NCBI GenBank assembly: GCA_021790335.1
Contig: JAJYEE010000006.1
Location: forward strand, 1-64,000
Source of the DNA: Pseudomonadota bacterium
GTDB taxonomy: Bacteria; Pseudomonadota; Gammaproteobacteria; Acidiferrobacterales; UBA6901
Length of the DNA: 64,000 nt
Reading direction: 5' to 3'
Shown here piece after piece: positions 25,316 through 36,850 of the stretch (position 1 is the first letter of the stretch; the number at the start of each line of letters is the position of its first letter). A program made the position numbers and the translations under genes. Under the pieces are notes generated by a model. That model had not been told where the DNA came from and ran no database searches. It worked only from the letters and a program-made list of their open reading frames with translations.

Positions 25316-26529
25316 TGCGTCCTGCACTGCTAGCCCTGGAAGATGGCACCCTTTTTGCCGGGGAAGCCATTGGCGTTTCAGGGCAGGCAGTCGGCGAAGT
25401 GGTGTTCAACACCGCGATGACCGGGTACCAGGAGATACTCACCGACCCATCGTACGCCAAGCAGATCGTCACGCTCACCTACCCCCACATCGGCAACACC
25501 GGGGTCAACGCCGAGGACATGGAGAGTGGACGGGTATTCGCCGCCGGTCTCGTGATCCGCGACCTGCCGGCGCACATGAGCAATTGGCGTGCTTCGTCGA
25601 GCCTGCCCGAGTTCCTGCGCAAGCACAGGGTGGTTGCCATCTCCGGCATCGACACCCGAAAGCTTACACGCCTGCTGCGCGAAAAAGGGGCGCAGAACGG
25701 ATGCATCACGGCGGCCGGGAAGGACGGAAAAATAGACCGCAAGGCGGCCGTTGCCGCCGCCCGCGCCTTTGCCGGCCTCAAAGGCATGGACCTCGCCAAA
25801 GTGGTGACGACCAAGGAGTCCTATCTCTGGGAGCAAGGCGGGTGGGAGTGGGGCACAGGTCATCGCGCCGCGCGCGAACACCGCTTCGACGTGGTCGCGT
25901 ATGATTTCGGCATCAAGCGCAATATTCTGCGCATGCTGGCCGATCGCGGCTGCCGTGTCACGGTTGTGCCAGCCAAGACCGGCGCCGCGGAGACCCTTGC
26001 ACTGCGTCCCCACGGGATCTTCCTGTCGAACGGTCCCGGCGACCCGGAGCCCTGCACCTACGCGATCGAGGCCATCCGCGCGCTTATCGCCACCGGCCTG
26101 CCGGTGTTCGGCATCTGTCTGGGCCACCAGCTGCTTGGGCTCGCATCCGGTGCGCGTACGGTAAAGATGAAATTCGGTCACCACGGTGCCAACCATCCGG
26201 TGCAGGAGCTTGGCAGCGGGCGTGTGATGATCACCAGCCAGAACCACGGTTTTGCGGTCGACGAAGAGAGTCTGCCGCCCACGCTGCGCGTAACCCATCG
26301 GTCTTTGTTTGATGGCTCGGTTCAGGGGCTCGAGCGCACCGACCTGCCGGTATTCTGCTTTCAGGGGCATCCCGAGGCGAGCCCCGGGCCGCACGACATC
26401 AGCCCCCTGTTCGACCGTTTCATCCAGCTCATGGAGGCGCAAGCCCGTCCGTCGGCAGCTCCGGCCGGCGCTCCGGCACAGGCCGCCCAGACGGCACCTG
26501 CCGTCGGGATAGAGGCCGAAGGAGCCTAG
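25315..26529 (+). CDS. carA: carbamoyl-phosphate synthase small (glutaminase) subunit
   Basis: A 404-residue CarA: N-terminal domain with [17 protein letters not shown] and [20 protein letters not shown], then a class I glutamine amidotransferase domain with [11 protein letters not shown]-like [12 protein letters not shown], the nucleophile Cys in [13 protein letters not shown], and [12 protein letters not shown] carrying His and Glu. It supplies ammonia to CarB for carbamoyl phosphate, used for arginine and pyrimidines. GGAGG lies 10 bases before ATG 25315. The C-terminal ~25 residues are alanine/proline-rich, a small extension. carB follows after 9 bp. Confidence 0.97.
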   Translation: MRPALLALEDGTLFAGEAIGVSGQAVGEVVFNTAMTGYQEILTDPSYAKQIVTLTYPHIGNTGVNAEDMESGRVFAAGLVIRDLPAHMSNWRASSSLPEFLRKHRVVAISGIDTRKLTRLLREKGAQNGCITAAGKDGKIDRKAAVAAARAFAGLKGMDLAKVVTTKESYLWEQGGWEWGTGHRAAREHRFDVVAYDFGIKRNILRMLADRGCRVTVVPAKTGAAETLALRPHGIFLSNGPGDPEPCTYAIEAIRALIATGLPVFGICLGHQLLGLASGARTVKMKFGHHGANHPVQELGSGRVMITSQNHGFAVDEESLPPTLRVTHRSLFDGSVQGLERTDLPVFCFQGHPEASPGPHDISPLFDRFIQLMEAQARPSAAPAGAPAQAAQTAPAVGIEAEGA

Positions 26530-26538
26530 ATACTTGTC

Positions 26539-29500
26539 ATGCCAAAACGCACGGATATACGCAGCATTCTGATCATAGGCGCCGGCCCGATCGTTATCGG
26601 CCAGGGCTGTGAGTTTGACTATTCCGGGGCGCAGGCCTGCAAGGCGCTTAAAGAAGAGGGCTATCGCGTCGTCCTGGTCAATTCCAATCCGGCCACCATA
26701 ATGACCGACCCCGATCTGGCGGACGCGACTTACATCGAGCCGATCCAGTGGGAGACCGTCGCCAAGATCATCGCTAAGGAGCGGCCCGATGCGCTGCTGC
26801 CGACGATGGGCGGGCAGACCGGGCTCAATTGCGCCCTGGACCTCGACCGCGAGGGCGTGCTTGAGCGCTACGGGGTCGAAATGATCGGAGCCAAGCGCGA
26901 GGCCATAGACAAGGCCGAGGACCGTGAGCTGTTCAAGAAGGCAATGGAGTCCATCGGCCTGGGAGTCGCCCGCGGAGCCGTCGCGCACAGCCTGGAAGAG
27001 GCCCTGCAGGTGCAGGCCATGATCGGGTTTCCTGCAATCATCCGCCCGTCCTTCACTCTCGGTGGCAGCGGCGGCGGAATTGCCTACAACAAGGAAGAAT
27101 TCATGGCCATCTGCGAGCGTGGCCTGGAGGCCTCGCCTACGCGCGAGCTGCTGATCGAGGAGTCGATCATCGGCTGGAAGGAATACGAAATGGAGGTGGT
27201 GCGTGACCGCAAGGACAACTGCATCATCGTCTGCTCGATCGAAAATCTCGACCCCATGGGTGTGCACACTGGCGATTCCATCACAGTGGCGCCGGCCCAG
27301 ACCCTGACGGACAAGGAATACCAGGTCATGCGCGACGCGAGCATCGCGGTATTGCGCGAGATCGGCGTCGAGACCGGCGGATCCAACGTCCAGTTTGCCG
27401 TCAACCCGGTCGACGGACGCATGCTGGTGATCGAGATGAATCCGCGGGTTTCGCGTTCCTCGGCGCTGGCAAGCAAGGCGACGGGCTTCCCGATCGCAAA
27501 GGTGGCTGCCAAGCTGGCAGTCGGCTACACGCTGGACGAGCTCAAGAACGACATCACCGGCGGGGCGACCCCTGCGTCGTTCGAGCCTACCATAGACTAT
27601 GTTGTCACCAAGTTTCCGCGCTTTACCTTCGAGAAGTTTCCCAAGGCCGATCCGACGCTCACTACCCAGATGAAGTCGGTGGGCGAGGTGATGGCGATAG
27701 GTCGTACCTTCCAGGAATCGCTGCACAAGGCGATCCGCGGCCTGGAGACCGGTGTCTACGGTCTGGAGCCGGCGGTCGATCCGCAGCTGACCCCGGACCG
27801 GGCGGCTGCGCGTATCGAGCACGAGCTTCGTGTACCGGGGGCCGAGCGCATATGGTACATCGCCGATGCCTTCCGCTCGGGAATGAGCATCGATGCGGTC
27901 TTCGACCTCACGCACATCGATCGCTGGTTCCTGGTCCAGATCGAGGAGCTGGTTTCGCTTGAAGCGGAGATACAGCGCCATGCGCGCAAGAAGCCGTCGC
28001 ACGAACGCCTGCGCGCGTGGAAGCGCAAGGGGTTTTCCGACCGGCGACTGGCGCAGCTGATGGAGATCAGCGAGGAGAAGTTCCGGGAACTGCGCCATTC
28101 CGCCGGAGTACGGCCGGTGTTCAAGCGCGTTGATTCCTGCGCCGCCGAATTTGCTTCGGCGACGGCGTACATGTATTCGACCTATGACGAGGAGTGCGAA
28201 TCGAATCCGGAGCCGCGCGACAAGATCATGGTGCTCGGAGGCGGACCCAACCGCATCGGCCAGGGCATCGAGTTTGATTATTGCTGTGTGCATGCCGCGT
28301 TCGCGCTGCGCGAGGACGGCTATCAGACCATCATGGTCAACTGCAATCCGGAGACCGTGTCGACCGATTACGACACTTCCGATCGCCTGTACTTCGAGCC
28401 GTTGACTCTCGAGGATGTGCTCGAGATCAACCACATCGAACAGCCCAAGGGGGTGATCGTGCAGTACGGCGGCCAGACGCCGCTCAAGCTTGCGCGTGAA
28501 CTGGAGCGCAATCATGTGCCCATTGTCGGCACCAGCCCGGATTCGATCGATCTGGCTGAGGATCGGGGGCGCTTCCAGAAGCTTATACAGAAGCTTGGAC
28601 TGCTGCAGCCCCCGAACCGCACGGCCACTACCCCGGAGCAGGCAGTAAAGCTCGCCGAAGAGGTCGGCTATCCGCTGGTGGTGCGGCCCTCTTACGTTCT
28701 CGGCGGCAGGGCCATGGAGATCGTGCTCAATCGCGAAGATCTGGAGACTTACATGCGCGTGGCGGTGCGCGTGTCGAACGATTCGCCAGTGCTGCTGGAC
28801 CGGTTTCTGAGCGACGCGACGGAGGTCGACGTCGATGCGGTGAGCGACGGCAAGAAAGTGGTGATAGGCGGGATCATGGAGCACATCGAGGAGGCCGGCG
28901 TGCATTCCGGCGACTCGGCCTGCTCGCTGCCGCCGTTCAGCCTGAGCAAGGGAATCCAGAGCCGGCTGCGTGCCCAGACCGTGGAGATGGCGAAGGCGCT
29001 GAAGGTCATCGGCCTTATGAACGTGCAGTTCGCGGTCAAGGGAGACGACGTCTACGTGCTGGAAGTGAACCCGCGCGCCTCGCGCACGGTGCCCTACGTG
29101 TCGAAGGCCACGGCCAGACCGCTGGCTAAGATCGCGGCCCGCTGCATGGTCGGGCAGAGTCTTGCGTCGCAGGGGGTGGTTTCCGAGATCATCCCGGATT
29201 ATTATTCGGTGAAGGAAGCCGTTTTTCCTTTCATCAAGTTTCCCGGTGTGGACACGGTGCTCGGACCGGAGATGAAATCGACCGGCGAGGTTATGGGTAT
29301 CGGACGCACGTTCGGCGAAGCGTTTTCCAAATCACAGCTTGCCGCAGGTTCGGAGATTCCGCGCCGTGGCCGCATGTTCATTAGCGTGCGCGACTCGGAC
29401 CAGAAGGCTGCGGTGGAAGTGGCGCGCTATTTCGGCGGGAATGGGTTCGAGATCCTGGCCACGCGCGGTACCGCTGCGGTGCTTGAGGCGGCAGGCGTGA

Positions 29501-29766
29501 AGGTCCGCCCGGTGAACAAGGTTTCGGAAGGCCGTCCACATGTGCTTGATATGCTCAAGAACGACGAGATCGACATTATCGTGAACACCGTTGCCGACAA
29601 GCAGAGCATTGCGGACTCTTCGCTGATCCGGCGTGAGGCCCTGCAGCACAAAGTGACCAACTATACGACGCTCGCAGCCGCCCGTGCTGCGTGCGAGGCG
29701 CATCGCCAGGCCGCGGAGTTCGACGTCAATTCTCTGCAGGATCTGCACAAGGAGATCGCGGCATGA
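26539..29766 (+). CDS. carB: carbamoyl-phosphate synthase large subunit
   Basis: A 1075-residue CarB with two homologous ATP-grasp halves: [20 protein letters not shown] (first) and [20 protein letters not shown] (second, about residue 560), [18 protein letters not shown] and [20 protein letters not shown], and the C-terminal MGS-like allosteric domain ([35 protein letters not shown]) where UMP and ornithine act in E. coli. The length is normal. It overlaps greA by four bases (ATGA). Confidence 0.98.
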   Translation: MPKRTDIRSILIIGAGPIVIGQGCEFDYSGAQACKALKEEGYRVVLVNSNPATIMTDPDLADATYIEPIQWETVAKIIAKERPDALLPTMGGQTGLNCALDLDREGVLERYGVEMIGAKREAIDKAEDRELFKKAMESIGLGVARGAVAHSLEEALQVQAMIGFPAIIRPSFTLGGSGGGIAYNKEEFMAICERGLEASPTRELLIEESIIGWKEYEMEVVRDRKDNCIIVCSIENLDPMGVHTGDSITVAPAQTLTDKEYQVMRDASIAVLREIGVETGGSNVQFAVNPVDGRMLVIEMNPRVSRSSALASKATGFPIAKVAAKLAVGYTLDELKNDITGGATPASFEPTIDYVVTKFPRFTFEKFPKADPTLTTQMKSVGEVMAIGRTFQESLHKAIRGLETGVYGLEPAVDPQLTPDRAAARIEHELRVPGAERIWYIADAFRSGMSIDAVFDLTHIDRWFLVQIEELVSLEAEIQRHARKKPSHERLRAWKRKGFSDRRLAQLMEISEEKFRELRHSAGVRPVFKRVDSCAAEFASATAYMYSTYDEECESNPEPRDKIMVLGGGPNRIGQGIEFDYCCVHAAFALREDGYQTIMVNCNPETVSTDYDTSDRLYFEPLTLEDVLEINHIEQPKGVIVQYGGQTPLKLARELERNHVPIVGTSPDSIDLAEDRGRFQKLIQKLGLLQPPNRTATTPEQAVKLAEEVGYPLVVRPSYVLGGRAMEIVLNREDLETYMRVAVRVSNDSPVLLDRFLSDATEVDVDAVSDGKKVVIGGIMEHIEEAGVHSGDSACSLPPFSLSKGIQSRLRAQTVEMAKALKVIGLMNVQFAVKGDDVYVLEVNPRASRTVPYVSKATARPLAKIAARCMVGQSLASQGVVSEIIPDYYSVKEAVFPFIKFPGVDTVLGPEMKSTGEVMGIGRTFGEAFSKSQLAAGSEIPRRGRMFISVRDSDQKAAVEVARYFGGNGFEILATRGTAAVLEAAGVKVRPVNKVSEGRPHVLDMLKNDEIDIIVNTVADKQSIADSSLIRREALQHKVTNYTTLAAARAACEAHRQAAEFDVNSLQDLHKEIAA

Positions 29767-30239
29767 ACAAGGTGCCGCTTACCGTCAAAGGCGCGGAGAA
29801 GCTCAAGACCGAATTGCAGCGCCTGAAGACGGTCGAACGCCCGCGTGTCATTCAGGCCATCGCCGAGGCGCGCGCTCACGGAGACCTTTCCGAGAACGCC
29901 GAATACCATGCGGCCAAAGAGCAGCAGTCGTTTATCGAAGGCCGCATCGTGGACATCGGGCAAAAGCTGGGAAATGCGCAGATTATCGATCCGCTGAAGG
30001 TCAATGCCAACGGACGCGTGGTGTTCGGCGCAACACTGGATCTGATGGACGAGGATACGCAGAAGGAAGTCACCTACCAGATCGTCGGTGACGACGAAGC
30101 GGATATCGCATCCGGCATGATCTCGATCAGTTCGCCGATTGCACGCGCCCTGATCGGCAAGGAGCCGGGCGAGGTGGTCGAAGTGCGGGTCCCGGACGGC
30201 GTGCGGCACTACGAAATCCTTGATGTGCGCTATGTCTAG
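29763..30239 (+). CDS. greA: transcription elongation factor GreA
   Basis: A 158-residue GreA: coiled-coil with [20 protein letters not shown] and the tip [20 protein letters not shown] carrying the acidic D/E pair that stimulates RNA cleavage by backtracked polymerase, then the FKBP-like C-terminal domain ([33 protein letters not shown]). It overlaps the carB stop (ATGA), the common carAB-greA operon. Confidence 0.97.
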   Translation: MNKVPLTVKGAEKLKTELQRLKTVERPRVIQAIAEARAHGDLSENAEYHAAKEQQSFIEGRIVDIGQKLGNAQIIDPLKVNANGRVVFGATLDLMDEDTQKEVTYQIVGDDEADIASGMISISSPIARALIGKEPGEVVEVRVPDGVRHYEILDVRYV

Positions 30240-30740
30240 ATGCCGCCCGGCACGGCGGCCGGTACGGCTGTGCGCAACCGGTTTGCTGCGCTGATCGCCG
30301 CACTCCAGGCCCTTGCTCTGACCCTGTGGGTCGGCAGCATGTGGACGGTCGGCTACCTGGTCGCACCAGTACTGTTCCGTTCCCTGCCGGATCCCATGAC
30401 GGCCGGCGACATCGCGGGCAGGCTGTTCTGGATTACGGGGTACCTGGGACTTGCCTGCGGCGGGTTTCTGCTCGGAACCGTTCTCTACCGTGACGGGCTC
30501 GCCGGATGGCGCCCGCGTGTCGTGCTGGCAATGTTCACGATCAACCTGATCGGCCAGTTCGGCCTGCTGCCGGCAATGCAAAGATTGAAATCCCTGGCCC
30601 ACGGAAGACTGATCGCCGCGACTCCGCTTGCCCACCGGTTCGGACTGCTCCACGGGATTGCGGGCACGCTGTTTCTCGCCAACAGCCTGCTCGGGTTGTT
30701 GCTTGTGACGCGCGGGCTGCGGCCCCGTGGCAGGGGTTGA
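30240..30740 (+). CDS. DUF4149 membrane protein
   Basis: A 166-residue protein with about four hydrophobic segments: ALTLWVGSMWTVGYLVAPVL, LFWITGYLGLACGGFLLGTV, VVLAMFTINLIGQFGLLPAM and GIAGTLFLANSLLGLLLVTR. The LWVG.....G.....P.LF start is typical of DUF4149. Function is unknown. It begins immediately after the greA stop, so it is likely in the same transcript. Many gammaproteobacteria have yhbY between greA and rlmE; it was not seen here. Confidence 0.8.
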   Translation: MPPGTAAGTAVRNRFAALIAALQALALTLWVGSMWTVGYLVAPVLFRSLPDPMTAGDIAGRLFWITGYLGLACGGFLLGTVLYRDGLAGWRPRVVLAMFTINLIGQFGLLPAMQRLKSLAHGRLIAATPLAHRFGLLHGIAGTLFLANSLLGLLLVTRGLRPRGRG

Positions 30741-30851
30741 TATGGGCGTCATGGTCCGGCCTGCCCGGGGGGCGCTGCCTGGCTGCGCCCGGTTCCTGCG
30801 CCACTGCAGACTTCGAATTCCTCGCGTTCAGGCGCTGAAGGCGGGTTAGCC

Positions 30852-31478
30852 GTGGCCCGGACAAAAAGCAGCAAGGCCTGGCTGGCCGAGCATTTTACCG
30901 ATCCATTCGTCAAGCGTGCGCAGCAGGAGGGGTTCCGTTCGCGCGCCGTCTACAAGCTCGAAGAGATCGATCGTCGCGACCATCTTCTGCGGCCGGGGAT
31001 GGTGGTGGTCGACCTCGGTGCGGCGCCCGGGGGCTGGTCGCAATACGCCGGGCGCCGCGTGGGTGCTGCCGGGCGGGTGCTGGCGCTCGACATCCTTCCC
31101 ATGGATCCTATTGCCGGCGTGGATACGCTGCAGGGCGATTTCACCGAAAAAGAGGTGCTCGACCAGGCGCTTGAGCGTCTGCAGGGGCGGCCGGTCGATC
31201 TTGTAATCTCGGATATGGCACCCAATATTAGCGGTATCGGTGCTGCCGACCAGGCGCGTGCCATGTATCTGGCGGAATTGGCGGTGGATTTTGCGGCGCA
31301 GGCGCTGCGTTCCGGAGGCGATCTCCTCGTGAAGGTGTTCCAGGGAAGCGGGTACGGAGAGCTGCACCAGAGTATGCGCGGGCGGTTTGAACGCGTGCTG
31401 GTACGCAAGCCGCAGGCCTCACGGGCGCGCAGCCGCGAGATATACTTGGTAGGCAAGGGTTATCGCGGCGTAAATTGA
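30852..31478 (+). CDS. rlmE: 23S rRNA (uridine-2552 2'-O) methyltransferase RlmE
   Basis: A 208-residue RlmE/Fts[24 protein letters not shown] motif [50 protein letters not shown], and [15 protein letters not shown] with the catalytic lysine, plus the final Glu in [11 protein letters not shown] (K-D-K-E tetrad). It methylates U2552 in the ribosomal A loop late in 50S assembly. The start is GTG 30852 ([14 protein letters not shown]). ftsH follows, the classic heat-shock pairing, although no sigma-32 match was found upstream. Confidence 0.96.
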   Translation: MARTKSSKAWLAEHFTDPFVKRAQQEGFRSRAVYKLEEIDRRDHLLRPGMVVVDLGAAPGGWSQYAGRRVGAAGRVLALDILPMDPIAGVDTLQGDFTEKEVLDQALERLQGRPVDLVISDMAPNISGIGAADQARAMYLAELAVDFAAQALRSGGDLLVKVFQGSGYGELHQSMRGRFERVLVRKPQASRARSREIYLVGKGYRGVN

Positions 31479-31598
31479 TCCTGGATGCGGTTGTTTGAAC
31501 CGAGTAAACGTAGCAAAATGGAAACCAATCCCCCCGTACGGGGTCTGATTTCGACCAGACTCCGAAGAGTCCTCGGGTCGGCTGAATGAGGCAAGATA

Positions 31599-33518
31599 TT
31601 GAATAATCTCACGAAGAATCTACTCCTGTGGCTCGTCATTGCCGTCGTGCTGATGTCGGTGTTCAACAACTTCGGCAACCGCCAGACGTCGGTGCACCAG
31701 ATGGCCTATTCGCAGTTCTACAGCCAGCTGCTGAGCGGGCAGGTCAGCAAGGTTACCATCGAGGGCCGCAAGATCCAGGGCATCACCAAGAGCGGTGACA
31801 AGTTCAACACCTACAGCCCCGAGACCGACAACCGTGCCCTGATCGGTGACCTGCTCCGTAACAACGTCACCATCGATGCCAAGCCTCCGGAAGAGCAGTC
31901 TCTGCTGCTGCAGATCTTCATCAACTGGTTCCCGATGCTGCTGCTGGTGGGTGTGTGGGTGTTTTTCATGCGCCAGATGCAGGGCGGAGGTAGCGGCCGC
32001 GGGGCGATGGGCTTCGGCAAGAGCCGGGCGCGCATGCTCACCGAGGAACAGAACAAGGTCACGTTCGAGGATGTCGCCGGCGTGGAGGAAGCCAAGGAAG
32101 AGGTCGGCGAGCTGGTGGAATTCCTGCGTGACCCGTCGAAGTTCCAGAAGCTGGGCGGGCGCATCCCCAAGGGGGTGTTGATGACCGGTTCTCCGGGCAC
32201 TGGCAAGACGCTGCTTGCGAAGGCGATCGCGGGCGAAGCCAAGGTGCCGTTCTTCTCGATTTCCGGGTCCGATTTCGTCGAGATGTTCGTCGGCGTCGGT
32301 GCCTCGCGTGTGCGCGACATGTTCGATCAGGCCAAGAAGCACGCGCCGTGCATCATCTTCATCGACGAGATCGATGCGGTCGGCCGCCAGCGCGGCGCCG
32401 GACTCGGCGGCGGCCATGATGAGCGCGAGCAGACGCTCAACCAGCTGCTGGTGGAGATGGACGGATTCGAGGGCACCGAGGGCGTCATAGTCATCGCGGC
32501 CACCAACAGGCCGGATGTGCTGGATCCGGCGTTGCTGCGTCCCGGACGGTTTGATCGCCAGGTCTATGTGCCGTTGCCCGATATCCGGGGTCGTGAGCAG
32601 ATCCTGAAGGTCCATATGCGCAAGGTGCCGGTATCCGACAATGTCGTACCGAGCATTCTCGCGCGTGGTACTCCCGGATTCTCCGGTGCGGATCTCGCCA
32701 ATCTTGTGAACGAGGCCGCGCTGTTTGCGGCGCGAGCCAACAAGCGGCTCGTCGACATGGAGGATTTCGAGAAGGCGAAGGACAAGATCGTGATGGGTGC
32801 CGAACGCCGCTCCATCGTGATGCCGGAGAAGGAGCGCATGAATACGGCCTATCACGAGTCCGGACATACGGTGGTGGCCAAGACGCTGCCCAACACCGAT
32901 CCCGTGCACAAGGTGACCATCATCCCGCGCGGCCGCGCGCTTGGTGTGACAATGCAGCTGCCGATCGAAGATCGCTACAGCCATGACCGCGAATCGCTGC
33001 TGTCGACCATCGCAGTGCTCATGGGAGGCCGCATTGCCGAAGAGGTGTTCATGCATCAGATGACGACCGGTGCGGCAAACGACTTCGAACGTGCCACCGA
33101 ACTTGCACGCAACATGGTTACCCGCTGGGGCATGAGCGATGCGCTCGGTACGCGGGTCTATGGCGAGAACCAGAGCGAGGTCTTCCTGGGACGCGACGTG
33201 ACGACGCACAAGAACCTCAGCGATGCTACGGTCCAGCTTGTCGACAACGAGATCCGGCGCATCATCGACGAGGAGTACGCCCGGGCGCGCAAGATCATCG
33301 AGGACAACCGCGACAAGATCGAGCTGATGGCGAAGGCGCTGCTCGAGTGGGAGACCCTGAACTCGGATCAGATCGACGACATCATGGCCGGGAAGCAGCC
33401 GCGCCCTCCCGAGGACTTTGCCGGGCCGGCGACGCCAGGTTCGGATCAGCAGCCCGGTTCGCCTGCCGCCCGCAAGCCGCGCGCCAAGCCGATCGACGCC
33501 CCGGCTGCGGAGCACTGA
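31599..33518 (+). CDS. ftsH: ATP-dependent zinc metalloprotease FtsH
   Basis: A 639-residue FtsH: two transmembrane helices (about 7-22 and 105-123) around a periplasmic domain, AAA+ module with Walker A GSPGTGKT (197-204; many homologues have GPPGTGKT), Walker [10 protein letters not shown], second region of homology [20 protein letters not shown], and the zinc site HESGH near residue 425. It degrades membrane proteins and regulators such as LpxC and sigma-32 in E. coli. The start is TTG 31599 with GAGG seven bases before. The 120-bp gap from rlmE contains the 12-bp palindrome CCCCGTACGGGG (31532-31543). The C-terminus is long and proline-rich. Confidence 0.97.
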   Translation: MNNLTKNLLLWLVIAVVLMSVFNNFGNRQTSVHQMAYSQFYSQLLSGQVSKVTIEGRKIQGITKSGDKFNTYSPETDNRALIGDLLRNNVTIDAKPPEEQSLLLQIFINWFPMLLLVGVWVFFMRQMQGGGSGRGAMGFGKSRARMLTEEQNKVTFEDVAGVEEAKEEVGELVEFLRDPSKFQKLGGRIPKGVLMTGSPGTGKTLLAKAIAGEAKVPFFSISGSDFVEMFVGVGASRVRDMFDQAKKHAPCIIFIDEIDAVGRQRGAGLGGGHDEREQTLNQLLVEMDGFEGTEGVIVIAATNRPDVLDPALLRPGRFDRQVYVPLPDIRGREQILKVHMRKVPVSDNVVPSILARGTPGFSGADLANLVNEAALFAARANKRLVDMEDFEKAKDKIVMGAERRSIVMPEKERMNTAYHESGHTVVAKTLPNTDPVHKVTIIPRGRALGVTMQLPIEDRYSHDRESLLSTIAVLMGGRIAEEVFMHQMTTGAANDFERATELARNMVTRWGMSDALGTRVYGENQSEVFLGRDVTTHKNLSDATVQLVDNEIRRIIDEEYARARKIIEDNRDKIELMAKALLEWETLNSDQIDDIMAGKQPRPPEDFAGPATPGSDQQPGSPAARKPRAKPIDAPAAEH

Positions 33519-33557
33519 TTCGTATCGGATCGCGGTCGGTGTTGGCCTGTTCTCGCA

Positions 33558-34454
33558 ATGACCGCACGTGACCCGGCACTTGCTCCTCCCCGTTCCGGGC
33601 CGGTCCTCGATTGCGGTGGCCGGCCGCTCGATCTGGCGCGCGTCGCTGTCATGGGCATACTCAATGTCACCCCCGATTCGTTTTCGGACGGGGGTGTTTT
33701 TTTTGCTCAGGAAAGGGCCGTGGAGCGTGCGCTGGCCATGGTCGAGGAAGGTGCCGACATCATCGATGTGGGCGGTGAGTCGACGCGCCCGGGAGCGCCG
33801 GGCGTGCCGGTTCAGCAGGAGCTGGAGCGTGTTGTTCCCGTCATCGAGGCGCTGGTCCGTGCCGTTTCGGTTCCGATCTCCGTAGATAGTTCCAAGCCCG
33901 AAGTGATGCGCGCGGCGGCCGCCGCCGGCGCCGGAATGATCAATGATGTCATGGCTTTGCGCGCGTTCGGTGCGGTGGAGACGGCGCGTGAACTGAAGCT
34001 TCCGGTCTGCCTCATGCACATGCAGGGTGAGCCGCGCACCATGCAGTGCAATCCCCGATACCAGGATGTGGTCGGCGAAGTCCGCGATTTCCTGCGCGGG
34101 CGAATCGAAGTCTGCACCCGGGCCGGAATCCAACGGGACCGCCTCCTGGCGGATCCGGGTTTCGGCTTCGGCAAGAACCTCGCGCACAATTTCGAATTGT
34201 TGCGCAGGCTCCCGGAATTCAAGGTTTTGCAGGTTCCGATCCTGGCGGGCCTCTCGCGCAAGTCCATGATCGGCGCGGTGCTCGGTCTGCCGGTCGATCA
34301 ACGTGTGCACGCCAGCGTAGCCCTGGCGTTATGCGCGGCGCAGAACGGTGCCGGAATCGTACGGGTCCACGACGTGCGCCCGACACGTGATGCGATCCGC
34401 ATGCTCGAAGCGGTCGCCGGTTGCGGCCGGATGCGATCGACTACAATGGAATGA
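33558..34454 (+). CDS. folP: dihydropteroate synthase
   Basis: A 298-residue DHPS: MGILNVTPDSFSDGG (loop 1), ADIIDVGGESTRPGA (loop 2), VPISVDSSKPEVMRAA, GAGMINDVMAL, CLMHMQGEPRTMQ, LLADPGFGFGKNLAHN, ILAGLSRKSMIG with the catalytic Lys, and IVRVHDVRPTRDAI. It joins pterin pyrophosphate with p-aminobenzoate in folate synthesis and is the sulfonamide target. The order ftsH-folP-glmM is standard. The ~25-residue N-terminal lead before RVAVMGILN is somewhat long, and later starts are possible. Confidence 0.96.
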   Translation: MTARDPALAPPRSGPVLDCGGRPLDLARVAVMGILNVTPDSFSDGGVFFAQERAVERALAMVEEGADIIDVGGESTRPGAPGVPVQQELERVVPVIEALVRAVSVPISVDSSKPEVMRAAAAAGAGMINDVMALRAFGAVETARELKLPVCLMHMQGEPRTMQCNPRYQDVVGEVRDFLRGRIEVCTRAGIQRDRLLADPGFGFGKNLAHNFELLRRLPEFKVLQVPILAGLSRKSMIGAVLGLPVDQRVHASVALALCAAQNGAGIVRVHDVRPTRDAIRMLEAVAGCGRMRSTTME

Positions 34455-34483
34455 GGCATGCCTAATCGCAAGAGGAGGAACGG

Positions 34484-35836
34484 ATGAGCAAGCGCTATTT
34501 CGGCACCGATGGGATCCGCGGATGCATGGGCGAGGAGCCGATCACGCCGGAAACCGTGCTCAAGCTCGGCTGGGCAGCCGGCTGTGTCCTGGGAAAAGGC
34601 GTCACTGACCATGCCAAAATCCTCATCGGGAAGGACACGCGGGTATCCGGCTATCTGCTGGAATCGGCGCTCGAGGCGGGGCTGTCGGCGGCCGGCGTCG
34701 ATATCCGCCTGCTCGGCCCTATGCCGACCCCCGGCATTGCTTATCTGACTCGTACCGCGCGTGCTCGCGCCGGTATCGTCATCAGCGCCTCGCACAACCC
34801 TTATCAGGACAACGGCATCAAGTTCTTTTCCTCCGAGGGATGTAAGCTGCCGGACGAGGTGGAGATCGAAATCGAACGCATGATGGCCGAACCCCTGCGC
34901 ACCGCAGCGCCCGCCAACCTCGGCAAGGCCAAGCGCTACGAAGATGCCGGCGGCCGGTATATCGAGTTCTGCAAGAGCACTTTTCCGCACCGGCTCAGCC
35001 TCGAAGGGCTGAAGATCGTCATCGACTGCGCCAACGGCGCCGCCTACCAGATTGCGCCACACGTATTCAGCGAGTTGGGCGCCGACGTGGTGGCCATCGG
35101 CAACCAGCCGGACGGGCTCAATATCAATCATGAGTGCGGATCGACGGATACCAGGCTGCTGCGCAAGATGGTGGTCGAGCAGCGCGCCGATCTGGGAATT
35201 GCACTCGATGGCGACGGTGACCGGGTCATCATGGTGGACAGCGGCGGCGCGATCGTCGACGGCGACCAGCTCCTCTATATCATCGCGGAAGCGCGCCGGG
35301 CCATGGACCGGCTGCGGGGCGGGGTGGTGGGTACGCTGATGAGCAATCTGGGGCTCGAGCAGGCGCTGCAGGGCAAGGGGATTCCGTTCAGGCGCGCCCA
35401 GGTGGGGGACCGGTACGTTCTTTCGATCCTCCAGCAGGAGGGATGGGAGCTCGGCGGGGAGACATCCGGACATCTCATCTGCCTCGACAAGAGCACCACC
35501 GGCGATGGGATCGTCGCGGCGCTCGAAGTGGTCGCAGTCCTGCGCCAGTCGGGCCGGACCCTGGCTGAACTCAAGGCCGGCATGGCGGTGTACCCGCAGA
35601 CCATGATCAATGTGCGCATGAACCGACGTTTCGACGTCAACGGTTCCAAATCCGTCACGAGTGTCCTGAACGAGGTCACGGCGCAATTGGGTTCCCAGGG
35701 CCGGGTCGTGCTGCGTGCTTCAGGCACCGAGCCGGTGGTCCGGGTGATGATCGAGGGCAAGGACAGGGAGCTCATCGAGCGTCTCGGCCGGCATCTCGCC
35801 GATACCGTGCAGCGGGCTGCCGAGGAAGCGGCCTGA
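34484..35836 (+). CDS. glmM: phosphoglucosamine mutase
   Basis: A 450-residue Glm[21 protein letters not shown], the phospho-serine loop [20 protein letters not shown], metal-binding [13 protein letters not shown], sugar-binding [12 protein letters not shown] and the phosphate-binding [16 protein letters not shown]. It converts glucosamine-6-phosphate to glucosamine-1-phosphate for peptidoglycan and LPS precursors. An AAGAGGAGG ribosome binding site precedes ATG 34484. It follows folP by 29 bp. Confidence 0.97.
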   Translation: MSKRYFGTDGIRGCMGEEPITPETVLKLGWAAGCVLGKGVTDHAKILIGKDTRVSGYLLESALEAGLSAAGVDIRLLGPMPTPGIAYLTRTARARAGIVISASHNPYQDNGIKFFSSEGCKLPDEVEIEIERMMAEPLRTAAPANLGKAKRYEDAGGRYIEFCKSTFPHRLSLEGLKIVIDCANGAAYQIAPHVFSELGADVVAIGNQPDGLNINHECGSTDTRLLRKMVVEQRADLGIALDGDGDRVIMVDSGGAIVDGDQLLYIIAEARRAMDRLRGGVVGTLMSNLGLEQALQGKGIPFRRAQVGDRYVLSILQQEGWELGGETSGHLICLDKSTTGDGIVAALEVVAVLRQSGRTLAELKAGMAVYPQTMINVRMNRRFDVNGSKSVTSVLNEVTAQLGSQGRVVLRASGTEPVVRVMIEGKDRELIERLGRHLADTVQRAAEEAA

Positions 35837-35917
35837 GCGGTTCCGGCACATTGCACAAAATGCCGCTTTCGCCGCAGATGGTCCGGTCAGGAACGAAATG
35901 CCGGCCGCCGGGGCAAA

Positions 35918-35946
35918 TTGCATTCTGTGCCAGCGACCGGTAACAT
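35918..35946 (+). promoter_or_regulatory. sigma-70 promoter of tpiA-secG
   Basis: TTGCAT (35918-35923), 17 bases, TAACAT (35941-35946) lies in the 165-bp gap between glmM and tpiA, giving a leader of about 50 bases before ATG 36002. Confidence 0.55.
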
Positions 35947-36001
35947 CGCGCCCGCTTCTGTAGGTTTCGGCCTCATGCCTAAACAATAAGCGGAGAACAC
36001 C

Positions 36002-36754
36002 ATGCGCCGTCCGATGGTCGCCGGCAACTGGAAAATGAACGGAACCCAGGCCGAGGCAGCGGCGCTGGTGGGCGGAATCGAGCAGGGTCTGGACGGGGTG
36101 AGGCACGCCGAAATACTGGTATGTCCGCCGTACATTCTCGTCCCGGTCGTCGCGGAGTGGCTGAGCGGCAGCCGCGTCACCTGGGGTGGGCAGAACCTGA
36201 GCGCCCATAAGTCCGGTGCCTATACCGGAGAGATATCGGGCACCATGCTGCGCGATTTCGGCTGTAGTCATGTCATTGTGGGCCACTCCGAGCGGCGTGC
36301 GCTCTACGGCGAAAGCGATCAGGCTGTGGCTGAAAAATTCAAGGCCGCCCAGAGCGTCGGACTCGTTCCGATCCTGTGTGTCGGAGAGACTCTGGCCGAA
36401 CGCGAAGCCAATCAGACCGAGACGGTGGTGGGGCGACAGCTTGATGCGGTGGTCAAGCTTGCCGGCATAGCGGCGATGGACAATGCGATCGTTGCCTATG
36501 AGCCGGTTTGGGCCATAGGTACGGGCAGGACCGCTACTCCGGAACAGGCGCAAAGCGTGCATGCGTTCATTCGTGCACGCCTGGCGCAGCTCAGTGCGAC
36601 CGTGGCCGAGCGGCTGCGGATACTGTATGGCGGCAGCGTCAAGGCGGCCAATGCGCAACAGCTGTTCGTACAGCCAGACATTGACGGTGGACTGATCGGC
36701 GGTGCATCGTTGGACGTAGAGGAGTTCCTGGCCATCTGCCGGGCCGCCGGCTGA
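36002..36754 (+). CDS. tpiA: triose-phosphate isomerase
   Basis: A 250-residue TIM: MRRPMVAGNWKMNGT with the substrate lysine, WGGQNLSAHKSGAYTGEISG, the electrophile His in VIVGHSERRALYGE, catalytic Glu in VAYEPVWAIGTGRTATPEQA (loop 6), ILYGGSVKAANA and IDGGLIGGASL. It interconverts dihydroxyacetone phosphate and glyceraldehyde-3-phosphate. Its position before secG is shared with many proteobacteria. Confidence 0.97.
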   Translation: MRRPMVAGNWKMNGTQAEAAALVGGIEQGLDGVRHAEILVCPPYILVPVVAEWLSGSRVTWGGQNLSAHKSGAYTGEISGTMLRDFGCSHVIVGHSERRALYGESDQAVAEKFKAAQSVGLVPILCVGETLAEREANQTETVVGRQLDAVVKLAGIAAMDNAIVAYEPVWAIGTGRTATPEQAQSVHAFIRARLAQLSATVAERLRILYGGSVKAANAQQLFVQPDIDGGLIGGASLDVEEFLAICRAAG

Positions 36755-36850
36755 ACCGGGGCAGGTGCCGACAGCGGGGCTGCGGGCGGGCGGAAGCCCG
36801 CATTACTGCGCGCCATCGGCGCGCTTTTGTTGATAGCGGTGAGCGCGAAC

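Noticed and set aside
25378-28905. A 1175-codon open frame on the minus strand opposite carA and carB
   Set aside because: It is the antisense of two complete, motif-rich CarA/CarB subunits, and its translation is rich in Arg, His and Leu with no domain pattern. High-GC codon bias produces such shadows.
31620-34310. An 896-codon open frame on the minus strand opposite ftsH and folP
   Set aside because: The same antisense shadow effect; no family motif and no ribosome binding site.
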